From: Quatrionicoccus australiensis
GTDB taxonomy: Bacteria > Pseudomonadota > Gammaproteobacteria > Burkholderiales > Rhodocyclaceae
Length of the DNA: 64,000 nt
Reading direction: 5' to 3'
Assembly: GCF_020510525.1 (NCBI RefSeq)
Contig: NZ_CP075188.1
Coordinates: 1,488,001-1,552,000 of the forward strand
Part shown: positions 18,792 through 28,200 of the stretch, piece by piece
Numbering within the stretch: the stretch's first letter is position 1
How the letters are laid out: every line of letters begins with the position of its first letter
Program-made: the position numbers and the translations under genes
The notes under the pieces: model-generated
What the model saw: only the letters and a program-made list of their open reading frames with translations
Told to the model about the DNA's origin: nothing
The model's database searches: none

Positions 18792-19820
18792 ATGGCTAGC
18801 AACAAGGAACGTTTTGCCGACAAGATGGAATTCCCGCCGGAAATCCAGCAGCCCAACATCTATCCGCTGTCCTGGAACAGCAAGACCAAGAAGTTGCAGG
18901 AAGTCTGGGAAGCCGCCCGTCGCGAAGACTGGGATCCGGAAAAACTGCCCTGGGATACGCTGGATGTAGACAGCTACACCTGGGAAGAGCGCGAATCCAT
19001 CGCCTACTGGTGGAGCCTGCTCTCCGTGTTCGATGCTTCCGCACCGCCGGTTTTTGCCGAAGCGCTGATCAAGACCTATGAAGTGCATGAGGAAGATCCG
19101 GTTCGCAAGTGCTTCTTCTCTGTCACCCGCGACGAGCAGAACCACGAAATCATGTGCGGCCTGGCTATCACCAAGCTGCTCGGCCATCCGGACCCGATCA
19201 CCTACGTGCCGAAGACCGACCTCGGCCGCCGCCTGCAGAAGAACGTGCAGTGGCTGTACTTCAACGGCGCCCGCTACTGGACCGGCTACAAGCAAGCCGT
19301 GCCCAAGTACGACCTGGCGGTATTGTTCAGCTCCTTCCTGATGGGCGAAATCGCTGCCGCCACCATCTTCAAGCAGATGTTCGACAACTCCCGCGAAGCC
19401 GTCTTCAAGGAAGGTTTCAAGAACATCGGCCGCGACGAAGGCCGCCACATGGCGATCTGCATGGCCGTCATGGAACGCGACTACCCGGGCCTCAAGGAAG
19501 AAACCAAGGCTGTCGTCACCAAGCAGATCCGCGCCGGTTACCTGTTCCTGTCGGCCGTGCTGTTCGAGCCGCCGATGGAATTCTGGGACCTGCCGGAAGA
19601 CTTCATCGCCAACCAGCGTGAAGGCGAAGAAGTTGCCCGCGGCGCCGGTTTCGGCATCCCGAGCTACGAAGCCAAGCTGGAAAACTGGCGCAACGCGATG
19701 ATCAACCTGAAGGGCGTGCTCGACAAATACAACATCCCCTTCCCGGCGATTCCGGAAGTCGGCATCACCGGTCAGGAAGTCAGCGACGTCGATCTGGACG
19801 ACATCATTCCGGTCTTCTGA
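18792..19820 (+). CDS. Ferritin-like di-iron carboxylate oxygenase, substrate unknown
   Basis: Soluble helical protein of 342 aa with the ligand pattern of di-iron oxygenases. Two ExxH motifs (E115-H118 in DEQNH and E216-H219 in DEGRH) alternate with single glutamates at about 90 (FAEAL) and 186 (MGEIAA). That is the Glu / ExxH / Glu / ExxH layout of ribonucleotide reductase R2, ferritin-like oxidases and bacterial multicomponent monooxygenases. It does not resemble PaaA or BoxB as I know them. A strong AAGGAGGAGAT precedes the ATG. The reductase gene downstream could supply electrons. Placement in a divergent, apparently co-regulated operon next to paa suggests an aromatic or CoA-thioester substrate; this is an inference. 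Confidence 0.8.
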   Translation: MASNKERFADKMEFPPEIQQPNIYPLSWNSKTKKLQEVWEAARREDWDPEKLPWDTLDVDSYTWEERESIAYWWSLLSVFDASAPPVFAEALIKTYEVHEEDPVRKCFFSVTRDEQNHEIMCGLAITKLLGHPDPITYVPKTDLGRRLQKNVQWLYFNGARYWTGYKQAVPKYDLAVLFSSFLMGEIAAATIFKQMFDNSREAVFKEGFKNIGRDEGRHMAICMAVMERDYPGLKEETKAVVTKQIRAGYLFLSAVLFEPPMEFWDLPEDFIANQREGEEVARGAGFGIPSYEAKLENWRNAMINLKGVLDKYNIPFPAIPEVGITGQEVSDVDLDDIIPVF

Positions 19821-19832
19821 TCGGTCGACCGT
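19821..19832. repeat. Dispersed GGTCGACC palindrome, copy 1
   Basis: CGGTCGACCG directly after the oxygenase stop codon, followed by an A-run. Short member of the family best seen at 20984. Confidence 0.5.
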
Positions 19833-19850
19833 GTAAAAAAAGCAAAAACG

Positions 19851-19876
19851 GCCGGTACCCCGCAAGGGGCGCCGGC
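19851..19876 (+). terminator. Intercistronic GC hairpin
   Basis: GCCGG-ta-CCCC, loop GCAA, then GGGG-c-GCCGGC: a strong stem-loop with a stable GNRA-type tetraloop. It is followed by TTTGCC, not a long U-run. It probably acts as an attenuator or 3'-end stabiliser that keeps oxygenase mRNA more abundant than the downstream genes. Confidence 0.55.
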
Positions 19877-19916
19877 TTTGCCGCAATAGAGAAAACAAAA
19901 GCGAGGAAGAGACAAA

Positions 19917-20966
19917 ATGGCGAAGATCATCATGCAGCCGTCTGGTAAATCGGTCGATTGCGCCTACGGCGATACCGTCCTGATGGCATTGGAAAAATCC
20001 GGCTACGCGCTGCCCAACAACTGCCGCGCCGGTGCCTGTGGCGAATGCAAGGTCAAGGTCACGTCCGGCCAGTTCGACCAGGGCATGGTGCTCGACATGG
20101 CGCTGTCGCAGGACGAACGCAAGCAGGGCTATGGCCTGATGTGTATGGCCAAGCCGATTTCCGAGGAAATCAGCATCGAGTGGGGCACCGAGGACGCCAA
20201 GCCGAAACTCTTCCCGCCGCGCGAAGACGCGCTCTTTGTGGTTACTGACAAGAAACAGATCGCCGCCCGCGTCGTCGAGCTGCGCTTGCGTCCGGTCGGC
20301 CAGCCGATCCGCTACTGGCCCGGCCAGTACGTGACGCTCGGCAATCCGCGCGCCGACATTCCGGCCCGCGCCTATTCCATTTCCAACGCACCGCGCCCGG
20401 ATGGCGAACTGGTGCTGCAAATTGCCCGCGCCGAAGGCGGCGTGACCAGCAACTGGGTGCATGACCAGCTTGCGGTCGGCGAGGGCGTCAAGGTTTCCGG
20501 CGCCTACGGCACCTTCATCGGCGATCCGTCGGTCGATACGCCGGTGCTCTGCATCGCCGCCGGCACCGGCCTGGCGCCCGTGCTGGCGCTGGCCGAAGCG
20601 GCACTGCGTCGCGGCTTCAAGAAGCCGGTGACCATGCTCTTCTCGGCGCGCACCAAGGCTGACGTCTATAGCCAGGGCATGATGGCCTGGTGGCGCACCA
20701 AGCACCGCAACTTCGACTACAAGGTGACGCTGACCCGCGAAGAAGCCGAGGGTTTCCTCAAGGGCCGCATCGATGTCGTGCTGCCGCAGATGTTCAAGGA
20801 TCTCTCCAAGCACACCATCTTCATTGCCGGCAGCCCGGAGTTTGTCGATGCCGGCGTTGCCGCCGTCAAAGCGCTCGGCGCGCAGGACGAGTTGGTGCAT
20901 AGCGAGGGCTTCTTCGCGCAGCAGCAGCCGGTCACGGCGGATGCCGACCATCTGCTGGCCCACTGA
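19917..20966 (+). CDS. 2Fe-2S/FAD/NAD(P)H oxidoreductase (oxygenase reductase component)
   Basis: Reductase of 349 aa. The N-terminal plant-type 2Fe-2S ferredoxin has cysteines at 36, 41, 44 and 76. A ferredoxin-reductase FAD domain (RAYSISNAP) and an NAD-binding domain (CIAAGTGLAPVLALAEAAL) follow. This order matches phenol/toluene monooxygenase and methane monooxygenase reductases. GAGGAAGAGACAAA precedes the ATG. It should pass electrons from NAD(P)H to the di-iron protein encoded just upstream. PaaE has the opposite order (flavin domain first, ferredoxin last), so this is not PaaE. Confidence 0.9.
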   Translation: MAKIIMQPSGKSVDCAYGDTVLMALEKSGYALPNNCRAGACGECKVKVTSGQFDQGMVLDMALSQDERKQGYGLMCMAKPISEEISIEWGTEDAKPKLFPPREDALFVVTDKKQIAARVVELRLRPVGQPIRYWPGQYVTLGNPRADIPARAYSISNAPRPDGELVLQIARAEGGVTSNWVHDQLAVGEGVKVSGAYGTFIGDPSVDTPVLCIAAGTGLAPVLALAEAALRRGFKKPVTMLFSARTKADVYSQGMMAWWRTKHRNFDYKVTLTREEAEGFLKGRIDVVLPQMFKDLSKHTIFIAGSPEFVDAGVAAVKALGAQDELVHSEGFFAQQQPVTADADHLLAH

Positions 20967-20983
20967 TCGATTTTTGCCCATTT

Positions 20984-21001
20984 GCAGCGGTCGACCGCTG
21001 C
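20984..21001. repeat. Dispersed GGTCGACC palindrome, copy 2 (18-bp perfect)
   Basis: GCAGCGGTCGACCGCTGC, a perfect 18-base palindrome, followed by an A-rich run, between the reductase gene and livH. Confidence 0.7.
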
Positions 21002-21024
21002 AAAACAATAAAAACGGAGACGAC

Positions 21025-21060
21025 ATGAACAACCATCGCCCGCGGGCAGGGAGGCTGTGA
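21025..21060 (+). CDS. Possible 11-residue leader peptide upstream of livH
   Basis: ATG at 21025 preceded by ACGGAGACGAC opens MNNHRPRAGRL, whose TGA overlaps the livH ATG at 21060. The arrangement would couple livH translation to the short frame. It has no run of a regulatory amino acid, so attenuation is not evident, and it may be chance. Confidence 0.35.
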   Translation: MNNHRPRAGRL

Positions 21061-21935
21061 TGCTTGCCCAGTTCCTGCAATTCCTCTTTTCCGGGATCAC
21101 GGTCGGCGCCACCTACGCGCTGGCTGCGCTCGGCTTCACGCTGATCTACAACGCCAGCAACGTGATCAACTTCGCCCAAGGCGAATTCATCATGCTGGGC
21201 GGCATGCTTGCCGTGTTCTTCACGCAGGCCGGGCTGCCGCTGCCGGTCGCGCTGCTGCTCGCCATCCTGATCCCGGCCATCGTCGGCGTGCTGATCGAAA
21301 AGCTCGCCATCGAGCCGGTCAAGGGCGCCGAACCGGTCACCCTGATCATCATCACCATCGGTGCCTCGCTGGTCATTCGCGGCCTGACCGCGGTGATCTT
21401 CGGCAAGGGCACGCACAGCCTGCCGGCCTTCTCGGGCGATGCACCGATCGAGATTCTCGGTGCGACGCTGCTGCCGCAGAGCCTGTGGGTGCTCGGCGTG
21501 ACCGCCGTGGTGGTTGTGGCGCTGTGGTATTTCTTCAACCGCACGCTGCACGGCAAGGCCATGCTGGCGACCTCGTTCAACCGCCTGGCGGCTGAGCTGG
21601 TCGGCATCAACACCTCCTGGGTGCTGTTCATGAGCTTCGCGATGTCGGCGGCGCTCGGTGCGCTGGGCGGCATTCTGCTCACCCCGATCACGCTGACCTC
21701 CTACGACGTCGGGATCATGCTCGGCCTCAAGGGCTTCGTCGCCGCCGTGCTGGGCGGCCTGGGCAACGGCCTCGGTGCCGTGGTTGGCGGCCTGCTGGTC
21801 GGCATCCTCGAAGCGATGGGCGCCGGCTACATTTCGTCCGCCTACAAGGACGCGATGCCTTTCGTGCTCATCCTGTTCATTCTCTTCTTCATGCCGCGCG
21901 GCCTGTTCGGCGGCAAATCGACGGATCGGGTCTGA
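21060..21935 (+). CDS. livH: Liv-type ABC permease LivH
   Basis: Inner-membrane permease of 291 aa with about eight hydrophobic segments. GATYALAALGFTLIYNASNVINFAQGEF is the LivH signature near the N-terminus (seen as ALAALGFTLIYNASNVINFA). GGGAGG lies seven bases before the ATG; a GTG three bases earlier is the alternative start. It forms the translocation pore with LivM. Genes livH, livM, livG and livF follow with gaps of 1, 2 and 13 bases. Confidence 0.93.
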   Translation: MLAQFLQFLFSGITVGATYALAALGFTLIYNASNVINFAQGEFIMLGGMLAVFFTQAGLPLPVALLLAILIPAIVGVLIEKLAIEPVKGAEPVTLIIITIGASLVIRGLTAVIFGKGTHSLPAFSGDAPIEILGATLLPQSLWVLGVTAVVVVALWYFFNRTLHGKAMLATSFNRLAAELVGINTSWVLFMSFAMSAALGALGGILLTPITLTSYDVGIMLGLKGFVAAVLGGLGNGLGAVVGGLLVGILEAMGAGYISSAYKDAMPFVLILFILFFMPRGLFGGKSTDRV

Positions 21936-21936
21936 C

Positions 21937-22869
21937 ATGAAGAAATCTGTCTACAACGGCCTTTACCTGGTCATCGCCATCCTGCTGGTGCTGCCTTTCG
22001 TGCTGCCCAACAGCTTCTACCTCGATCTGGCCATCCGCATGGCGATCAATGCCGTGATCGTGCTCGGCCTCAACCTCCTGATCGGCTTTGCCGGCCAGAT
22101 CAGTCTTGGCCACGCCGGTTTCCTCGGTATCGGCGCCTATGCCTCGGCCGTGTTGCCGACGCATTTCGGCTGGCATCCGCTGCTTGCCATGGGCGCCGGC
22201 GCCGCCACCACCGGCATTCTTGCCGCCCTGGTGGCGCGTCCGATCTTCAAGCTCAAGGGCAACTACCTGGCGATGGCGACGCTCGGGCTGGGCATCATCA
22301 TCAACATCGCCCTGCGCAACGAAGCGCAATGGACGGGCGGGCCGGACGGCATGCCGGTGCCGGGCATGGGCCTGTTCGGCTTCGAGCTGGCCAGCGACAA
22401 GCACTGGTACTGGGTCGTCGCGCTGCTGCTCTCGGTGTCGGTGTGGGCTTCGCTCAACCTGATCGATTCGCCCTTCGGCCGGGCGCTGCGTGCGCTGCAC
22501 GGCTCCGAAGTCGCGGCGCAGGTGGTCGGCGTCGATATCGTGCGCTACAAGGTCGCGATCTTCGTGCTCTCCGCCGTTTTCGCCAGCCTGATGGGCAGCG
22601 TCACGGCGCATTACGTCGGTTTCGTCAGCCCCAACTTCGCCGACTTCTTCCATTCCATCGAACTGGTCACCATGGTGGTGATCGGCGGCATGGCCTCGGT
22701 GTACGGCTCGCTGGTCGGCGCCGTGCTGCTGACCGCGCTGCCGCAGGCGCTGGCCACCTTCGAAGGCTGGGAAACCGTGGTCTTCGGCGCCATCCTGATG
22801 CTCTCGATGATCTTCCTGCCCAAGGGCCTGGTGCCGACGCTGGCAGCCAAATTCGGCAAGGGGAACTGA
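21937..22869 (+). CDS. livM: Liv-type ABC permease LivM
   Basis: Second inner-membrane permease, 310 aa. LivM features: LNLLIGFAGQISLGHAGFLG and GNYLAMATLGLG near the N-terminal half, and RALHGSEVAAQVVGVDI, the cytoplasmic coupling-helix region that contacts the ATPases. Starts one base after the livH stop. Confidence 0.93.
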   Translation: MKKSVYNGLYLVIAILLVLPFVLPNSFYLDLAIRMAINAVIVLGLNLLIGFAGQISLGHAGFLGIGAYASAVLPTHFGWHPLLAMGAGAATTGILAALVARPIFKLKGNYLAMATLGLGIIINIALRNEAQWTGGPDGMPVPGMGLFGFELASDKHWYWVVALLLSVSVWASLNLIDSPFGRALRALHGSEVAAQVVGVDIVRYKVAIFVLSAVFASLMGSVTAHYVGFVSPNFADFFHSIELVTMVVIGGMASVYGSLVGAVLLTALPQALATFEGWETVVFGAILMLSMIFLPKGLVPTLAAKFGKGN

Positions 22870-22871
22870 AC

Positions 22872-23633
22872 ATGTCGCTACTCGAAGTCAAGGACCTGTC
22901 CATCCATTTTGGTGGCGTCAAGGCGGTGCAGAACGTCTCGTTCAACATCGACGCCGGCATCGTCTATTCCGTGATCGGCCCGAACGGCGCCGGCAAGACG
23001 ACGCTGTTCAACCTGATCACCGGCGTCTACAAGCCGACTACGGGCGAAATCCGTCTCGACGGCGAAGCCATCCACGGCAAGTCGCCCAACGAACTGGCCC
23101 GGCGCGGCGTGGCGCGCACCTTCCAGAACCTGCAGATCTGCATGAACATGACGGCCATCGAAAACGTCATGGTCGGCGCCCACCTGCGTCTGGACCGCAA
23201 CCTGGTCAAGGCGGCGCTGCGCTTCCCCGGCCTGAAAAGGCGCGACCGCGAAATGCGTGCCGAAGCAGCGCAACTGATGGACTTCGTCGGCCTCGGCCAG
23301 TACGTCGAAACCCGCGCCGACGCGATGTCCTACGGTGCCCTCAAACGCCTGGAAATCGCCCGCGCCCTGGCCATGCAGCCGCGCCTGATCTTCCTCGACG
23401 AACCCGCCGCCGGCCTGAATCCCAAGGAAACCATCGAGATCGACCACCTGGTGCGCAAGATCGCCGACTCCGGCGTGACCGTGGTGCTCGTCGAACACGA
23501 CATGAAGATGGTCATGAACCTGTCGGACCGCATCTTGGTGCTCGACTACGGCAAGAAGCTGACCGAGGGCACGGGCGAGGAAATCAGAAAAAATCCCGAT
23601 GTGATTGCGGCTTATCTGGGCGCTCACGCGTAA
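22872..23633 (+). CDS. livG: Liv-type ABC ATPase LivG
   Basis: ATP-binding subunit of 253 aa. Walker A GPNGAGKTT, signature region MSYGALKRLEIARAL (the usual LSGG is MSYG here, common in LivG), Walker B LIFLDEPAAGLNP and the H-loop VLVEHDMKMVM are all present. It should pair with the hemerythrin-LivF protein to form the ATPase heterodimer. Confidence 0.94.
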   Translation: MSLLEVKDLSIHFGGVKAVQNVSFNIDAGIVYSVIGPNGAGKTTLFNLITGVYKPTTGEIRLDGEAIHGKSPNELARRGVARTFQNLQICMNMTAIENVMVGAHLRLDRNLVKAALRFPGLKRRDREMRAEAAQLMDFVGLGQYVETRADAMSYGALKRLEIARALAMQPRLIFLDEPAAGLNPKETIEIDHLVRKIADSGVTVVLVEHDMKMVMNLSDRILVLDYGKKLTEGTGEEIRKNPDVIAAYLGAHA

Positions 23634-23646
23634 CAAGGGGAAGAAC

Positions 23647-24963
23647 ATGGAAGCACTACGCATCATCACCGAAGAGCACCAGAACCTCTGGCGCATCGCC
23701 ACCACGCTGGACATGGTGGCTGACGAGATCGACGCCGGCAGCAAGGTCGAGACGCCGTTCTTCAGCTCGGTCTTCGACTACATCGAGCAGTTCATGGACC
23801 GCGCCCACCACGCCAAGGAAGACGCCTTCCTCTTCCCGGCGCTGCGCCTGCGCTCGCCGGCAGCGGCGGCGATCCTCGACCGCCTGCAGGTCGAGCACGT
23901 CAACGGCCCGGAAGTGCTGCGCGATTTGCGCACCAAACTGGCGTCGACCGCTGGCGGCGGCGAAAGCAATGCCGCCTTCACGGCGGCGCTACGCAACTAC
24001 ACGTCGGCGATCAAGAACCACATCCGCAGCGAGGAAAAGGACGCCATGCCGCTCGCCCGCGAGGTGCTGACCGGCGACGACTGGGCCGAAATCGACCGTG
24101 CCTTTCTCGACAACGACGACCCGCTGTTCGGCGGCAAGGCGCGCGCCGAATTCCGCGAACTGTTCCACCGCATCGCCAGCCTGGCGCCGGAATCGATCGG
24201 CCTCGGCGCGCACAGCACCGGCGAGCTGCAACCCGGCGCCGCCAGCGGGCCGGGCGATGTGCTGCTCTCGGTCAAGGGCATGGAAAGCTGCTACGGCCGG
24301 ATCAAGGCCCTCAAAGGCATCGACCTTGAAGTGCGCAAGGGCGAACTGGTCGCGCTGGTCGGCGCCAACGGTGCCGGCAAGACCACCTTCCTGCGCACGC
24401 TCTCCGGCGTGCAGGCGATGAGCGCCGGCCAGATCATGTTCGACGGCGAAGACATCAGCAAACTGCGCGCTGACCTGCGCATGCGCCGCGGCATCTGCCA
24501 AAGCCCGGAAGGCCGCCAGGTCTTCGGCCCGCTCAGCATCGAGGACAACCTGCGCCTGGGCGCCTACACCCAGCCGAAAGGGCAGGTCGAAGGCGATCTC
24601 GAAAAGATTTTTGCGATGTTCCCGATCCTCAAGGAAAAGCGCAACCTGCCGGCCGGCACGCTCTCCGGCGGCCAGCAGCAGATGCTCGCCATCGGCCGCG
24701 CCCTGATGGGCCGCCCGAAAATGCTCCTGCTCGACGAACCGTCGATGGGCCTCGCGCCGCTGCTCGTCGAAGAAGTCTTCAACGTCGTCAAGACGCTGAA
24801 AGCCCAGGGCATGACCATCTTCCTCGTCGAACAGAACGCCTTCGCCGCCCTCGCCATCGCCGACCGCGGCTACGTCCTCGAAACCGGCCACATCACCCTG
24901 ACCGGCACCGGCCAGGAACTGATCAGCAACGAACAGGTCCGGGCGGCTTATCTCGGGATGTAG
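23647..24963 (+). CDS. livF: Hemerythrin domain fused to LivF ABC ATPase
   Basis: Protein of 438 aa with two parts in one unbroken frame. Residues 1-185 are a hemerythrin-like four-helix domain with a full di-iron ligand set: His11, H54xxxE58, His84 and H125xxxE129. Residues 204-438 are a complete LivF ATPase: Walker A GANGAGKTT (239-247), signature LSGGQQQML, Walker B MLLLDEPSMGLAP and H-loop IFLVEQNAFAAL. AAGGGGAAGAAC before the ATG at 23647 makes translation as a single fusion likely. LivF proteins are normally about 235 aa without this domain. A hemerythrin could bind O2 or sense redox state and gate ATP hydrolysis; that function is inferred. Confidence 0.92.
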   Translation: MEALRIITEEHQNLWRIATTLDMVADEIDAGSKVETPFFSSVFDYIEQFMDRAHHAKEDAFLFPALRLRSPAAAAILDRLQVEHVNGPEVLRDLRTKLASTAGGGESNAAFTAALRNYTSAIKNHIRSEEKDAMPLAREVLTGDDWAEIDRAFLDNDDPLFGGKARAEFRELFHRIASLAPESIGLGAHSTGELQPGAASGPGDVLLSVKGMESCYGRIKALKGIDLEVRKGELVALVGANGAGKTTFLRTLSGVQAMSAGQIMFDGEDISKLRADLRMRRGICQSPEGRQVFGPLSIEDNLRLGAYTQPKGQVEGDLEKIFAMFPILKEKRNLPAGTLSGGQQQMLAIGRALMGRPKMLLLDEPSMGLAPLLVEEVFNVVKTLKAQGMTIFLVEQNAFAALAIADRGYVLETGHITLTGTGQELISNEQVRAAYLGM

Positions 24964-24973
24964 GGAAATGGGT

Positions 24974-25026
24974 GGTTTTTAGCGGTTGACCGGTGAAAAC
25001 GGGCGCTTTTTGGGGCGCCCGTTTTT
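24974..25026. repeat. 53-bp terminator-associated repeat, left copy
   Basis: Contains the degenerate palindrome AGCGGTTGACCGGT (24981-24994) followed by AAAACGGGC and a hairpin ending GCCCGTTTTT. A same-length copy at 36074-36126 matches at about 40 of 53 positions by my alignment. The two copies bracket the defence island. Confidence 0.6.
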
Positions 25027-25028
25027 TT
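25000..25028 (+). terminator. Rho-independent terminator of the liv operon
   Basis: CGGGCGC / GCGCCCG stem with an eight-base loop, then seven T. The 25029-25232 stretch after it is less G/C-rich and should hold the promoter of the restriction operon, but I see no convincing -35/-10 pair there. Confidence 0.85.
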
Positions 25029-25232
25029 GGGGGGAGGGCTGTTGTTCGGCCAATGTGGTCGTTAGCATCAGCTAATTCAGATGGCCGTTATCTGACTTCT
25101 ACCAGACGTTACTTATCAAAATACATCTAATAGACAACGCAAATGCATAAGTGATGGTCTTCAACCGGCTTTTGCTAGAAAATGCCCAGCTATTCTTGGA
25201 ACAACAATAACGAAAAAGCGTAAGCCACCGCC

Positions 25233-28200
25233 ATGTCGAACCCTTTCTTCGATCATCCGATCCTGAATTCCCCGTATGAGCGCCCTGCACGTCACTGGGA
25301 GTTGGACGAATCGGGGCAGCCAACGCAGCAAGTTCTGGATGCGCGTCGCCGTGCCGAGTTCATCACACCGATACCCAAGCCGAAGAAGCAAAAGAAGATG
25401 CCAAGGCAGGAAGGTTTCATCTTCGACGAAGGCGTGGGGCTATCCACCAAAGCGCAGCAGTACGATCCAACCTCGATCATTAACGAGGTGCGTAACCACG
25501 TAGACGCGTGGCGCGCGCTCCCGAATCCGAACCAGTGGCAGGTTACGCCTGAGACGGCGCGCCTGCTCCTGCACTGGCGGCACCACGGTTTCAACGGTGT
25601 TCGGCCCTTTTTCTGTCAGGTCGAAGCGGCTGAAACAGCCATCTGGCTGACCGAGGTTGCACCCAGCACAAAGCACGGCAAACGCCTGCTCGAACACCTC
25701 GCAGCCGCCAACAAGGACGCCAACCCGGAGTTGATGCGGCTGGCCCTCAAGCTAGCCACTGGGGCGGGCAAGACAACCGTGATGGCCATGCTGATTGCCT
25801 GGCAGACCATCAACGCGGTGCGTCGTCCGAGCAGCAAACAGTTCACACGTGGCTTTCTTATCTGTGCGCCGGGCCTCACCATCAAGGACCGGCTACGCGT
25901 ACTGCAACCACATGACCCCGACAGCTACTACAAAGAACGGGAACTGGTGCCGGCCGACATGCTCGATGACATGGGCCGCGCCAAGATCGTCATCACCAAC
26001 TATCACGCCTTCAAGCTGCGCGAGCGCATCGATATTTCCAAGGGTGGGCGGCAACTGCTCAAGGGGCGCACTGGCGACGAAATCGTCACCACGGAAACCG
26101 AAGGCCAGATGCTCCAGCGTGTCATGCCCGACCTGATGGGCATGAAGAACATCCTGGCCATCAACGATGAAGCCCACCACTGCTACCGTGAAAAGCCCCT
26201 GGGCGCAGGCATTGGTGACGATGAAGAACTGAAAGGCGACGAGAAGAAAGAGGCCGATAAAAACAACGAAGCCGCCCGGTTGTGGATCTCCGGGCTCGAA
26301 GCCGTCAATCGCAAGCTGGGTCTATCCCGCGTCTTCGATCTATCCGCCACGCCGTTTTTCCTACGCGGTTCAGGCTACGCCGAAGGCACGCTATTCCCCT
26401 GGACGATGAGCGACTTCTCGCTAATGGACGCCATCGAATGCGGCATCGTCAAACTGCCGCGCGTGCCGGTCGCGGAAAACATCCCCGGTGAAGAAATGCC
26501 GGTCTTCCGCAACCTCTGGGAGAACATCCGCAAGGACATGCCCAAAAAAGGGCGCGGCTCCAATCAGGAACTCGACCCGCTCAAGCTGCCGACCCGGCTG
26601 CAAACCGCGCTGCAAGCGCTTTACGGGCATTACGAGAAGACCTTCAAGCTCTGGCAGGATGCCGGAATCTCCGTGCCGCCGTGTTTCATCGTGGTCTGCC
26701 AGAACACCGCCATTTCCAAGCTCGTCTATGACTTCATCTCGGGCTTTCAACGCAAGAACGACGACGGCAGCAGCACGCTGGAAAACGGCCGTTTGCCCCT
26801 GTTCCGCAACTTCGACGACACCACCGGCAACCCCCTACCACGCCCCAATACGCTGCTGATCGACAGCGAGCAACTCGAAGCTGGTGACGCGCTGGACGAC
26901 AAGTTTCATGACATGGCGGCCGATGAAATCGAGCGCTTTCGTCGCGAAATCATCGAGCGCACCGGCGATGTCCGCGCCGGTGACAACATCACTGATCAGG
27001 CCCTGCTGCGCGAAGTCATGAACACCGTCGGCAAGGCCGGGCAACTCGGCGGTGCGATCCGCTGCGTCGTCTCGGTGTCGATGCTCACCGAAGGCTGGGA
27101 CGCGAATACCGTGACCCACGTGCTGGGCATTCGCGCTTTCGGCACGCAACTGCTGTGCGAACAGGTCATCGGCCGCGCCCTGCGTCGCCAGTCCTACGAA
27201 CTCAACGACGAGGGCCAGTTCAACGTCGAATACGCCGACGTTTTCGGCATCCCCTTCGACTTCACCGCCAAGCCGGTCATCAGCCCGCCGCAACCGCCAC
27301 GCGAAACGGTGCAGGTCAAAGCCATGCGCCCCGAGCGCGACGCCCTCGAAATCACCTTCCCGCGGGTCGAGGGCTACCGCGTCGAATTGCCCGAAGAACG
27401 CCTGCTGGCCAACTTCAACGAGGAATCCACGCTTGTCCTGACGCCCGATCTCGTCGGGCCGTCACAAACCCAGAACTCGGGGATCATCGGTCAGTCGGCC
27501 GACATGACCCTGCAGCATCTGGGCGATGTGCGCTCCTCCACCTTGCTCTTCCACCTCACCCAGCGCCTGCTCTACACCAAGTGGCGCGACCCCGGCGAGG
27601 AACCCAAGCTGCACCTGTTCGGCCAGCTCAAGCGCATTACCAAGGAATGGCTCGACAATCATCTGGAATGCAAGGGCGGAACCTACCCCGCGCTGCTCAT
27701 GTATCAGGAACTGGCCGACATGGCCTGCAACCGGATCACCGCCGCCATCACCCGCCACTTTCTCGGCGAACGGCCCATCAAGGCGCTGCTCGATCCTTAC
27801 AACCCCAGCGGCTCGACCCGCCACGTGCGGTTCAACACCTCCAAGGCCGACCGCTGGCAAACCAGTTCCCAGCGCTGCCACATCAACTGGGTTGTGCTCG
27901 ATAGCGACTGGGAGGGCGAATTCTGCCGCGTCGCTGAAATGCACCCCAAGGTCAGTGCCTACGTCAAGAACCATGGCCTCGGCTTTGAAGTGCCCTATCG
28001 CTACGGCTCGGAAACGCGCAAATACCTGCCCGACTTCATCGTGCTGGTCGACGACGGCCACGGGCCGGATGACCTGTTGCGCCTGGTCGTCGAAATCAAA
28101 GGCTATCGACGCGAGGACGCCAAGGAAAAGAAATCGACCATGGACACCTACTGGGTGCCCGGCGTCAATCACCTTGGCTCCTACGGGCGCTGGGCCTTTG

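Noticed and set aside
18792-19820. Benzoyl-CoA epoxidase BoxB or phenylacetyl-CoA epoxidase PaaA
   Set aside because: Length (342 aa) and the motifs around both ExxH sites do not fit BoxB (about 470 aa) or PaaA as I know them.
19917-20966. PaaE reductase
   Set aside because: The ferredoxin domain is N-terminal here; in PaaE it is C-terminal.
18669-21938. Very long open frame (about 1090 codons) on the minus strand
   Set aside because: Antisense to the di-iron oxygenase, reductase and livH, all with clear motifs and ribosome-binding sites. The translation is rich in His, Asp and Arg without any domain.
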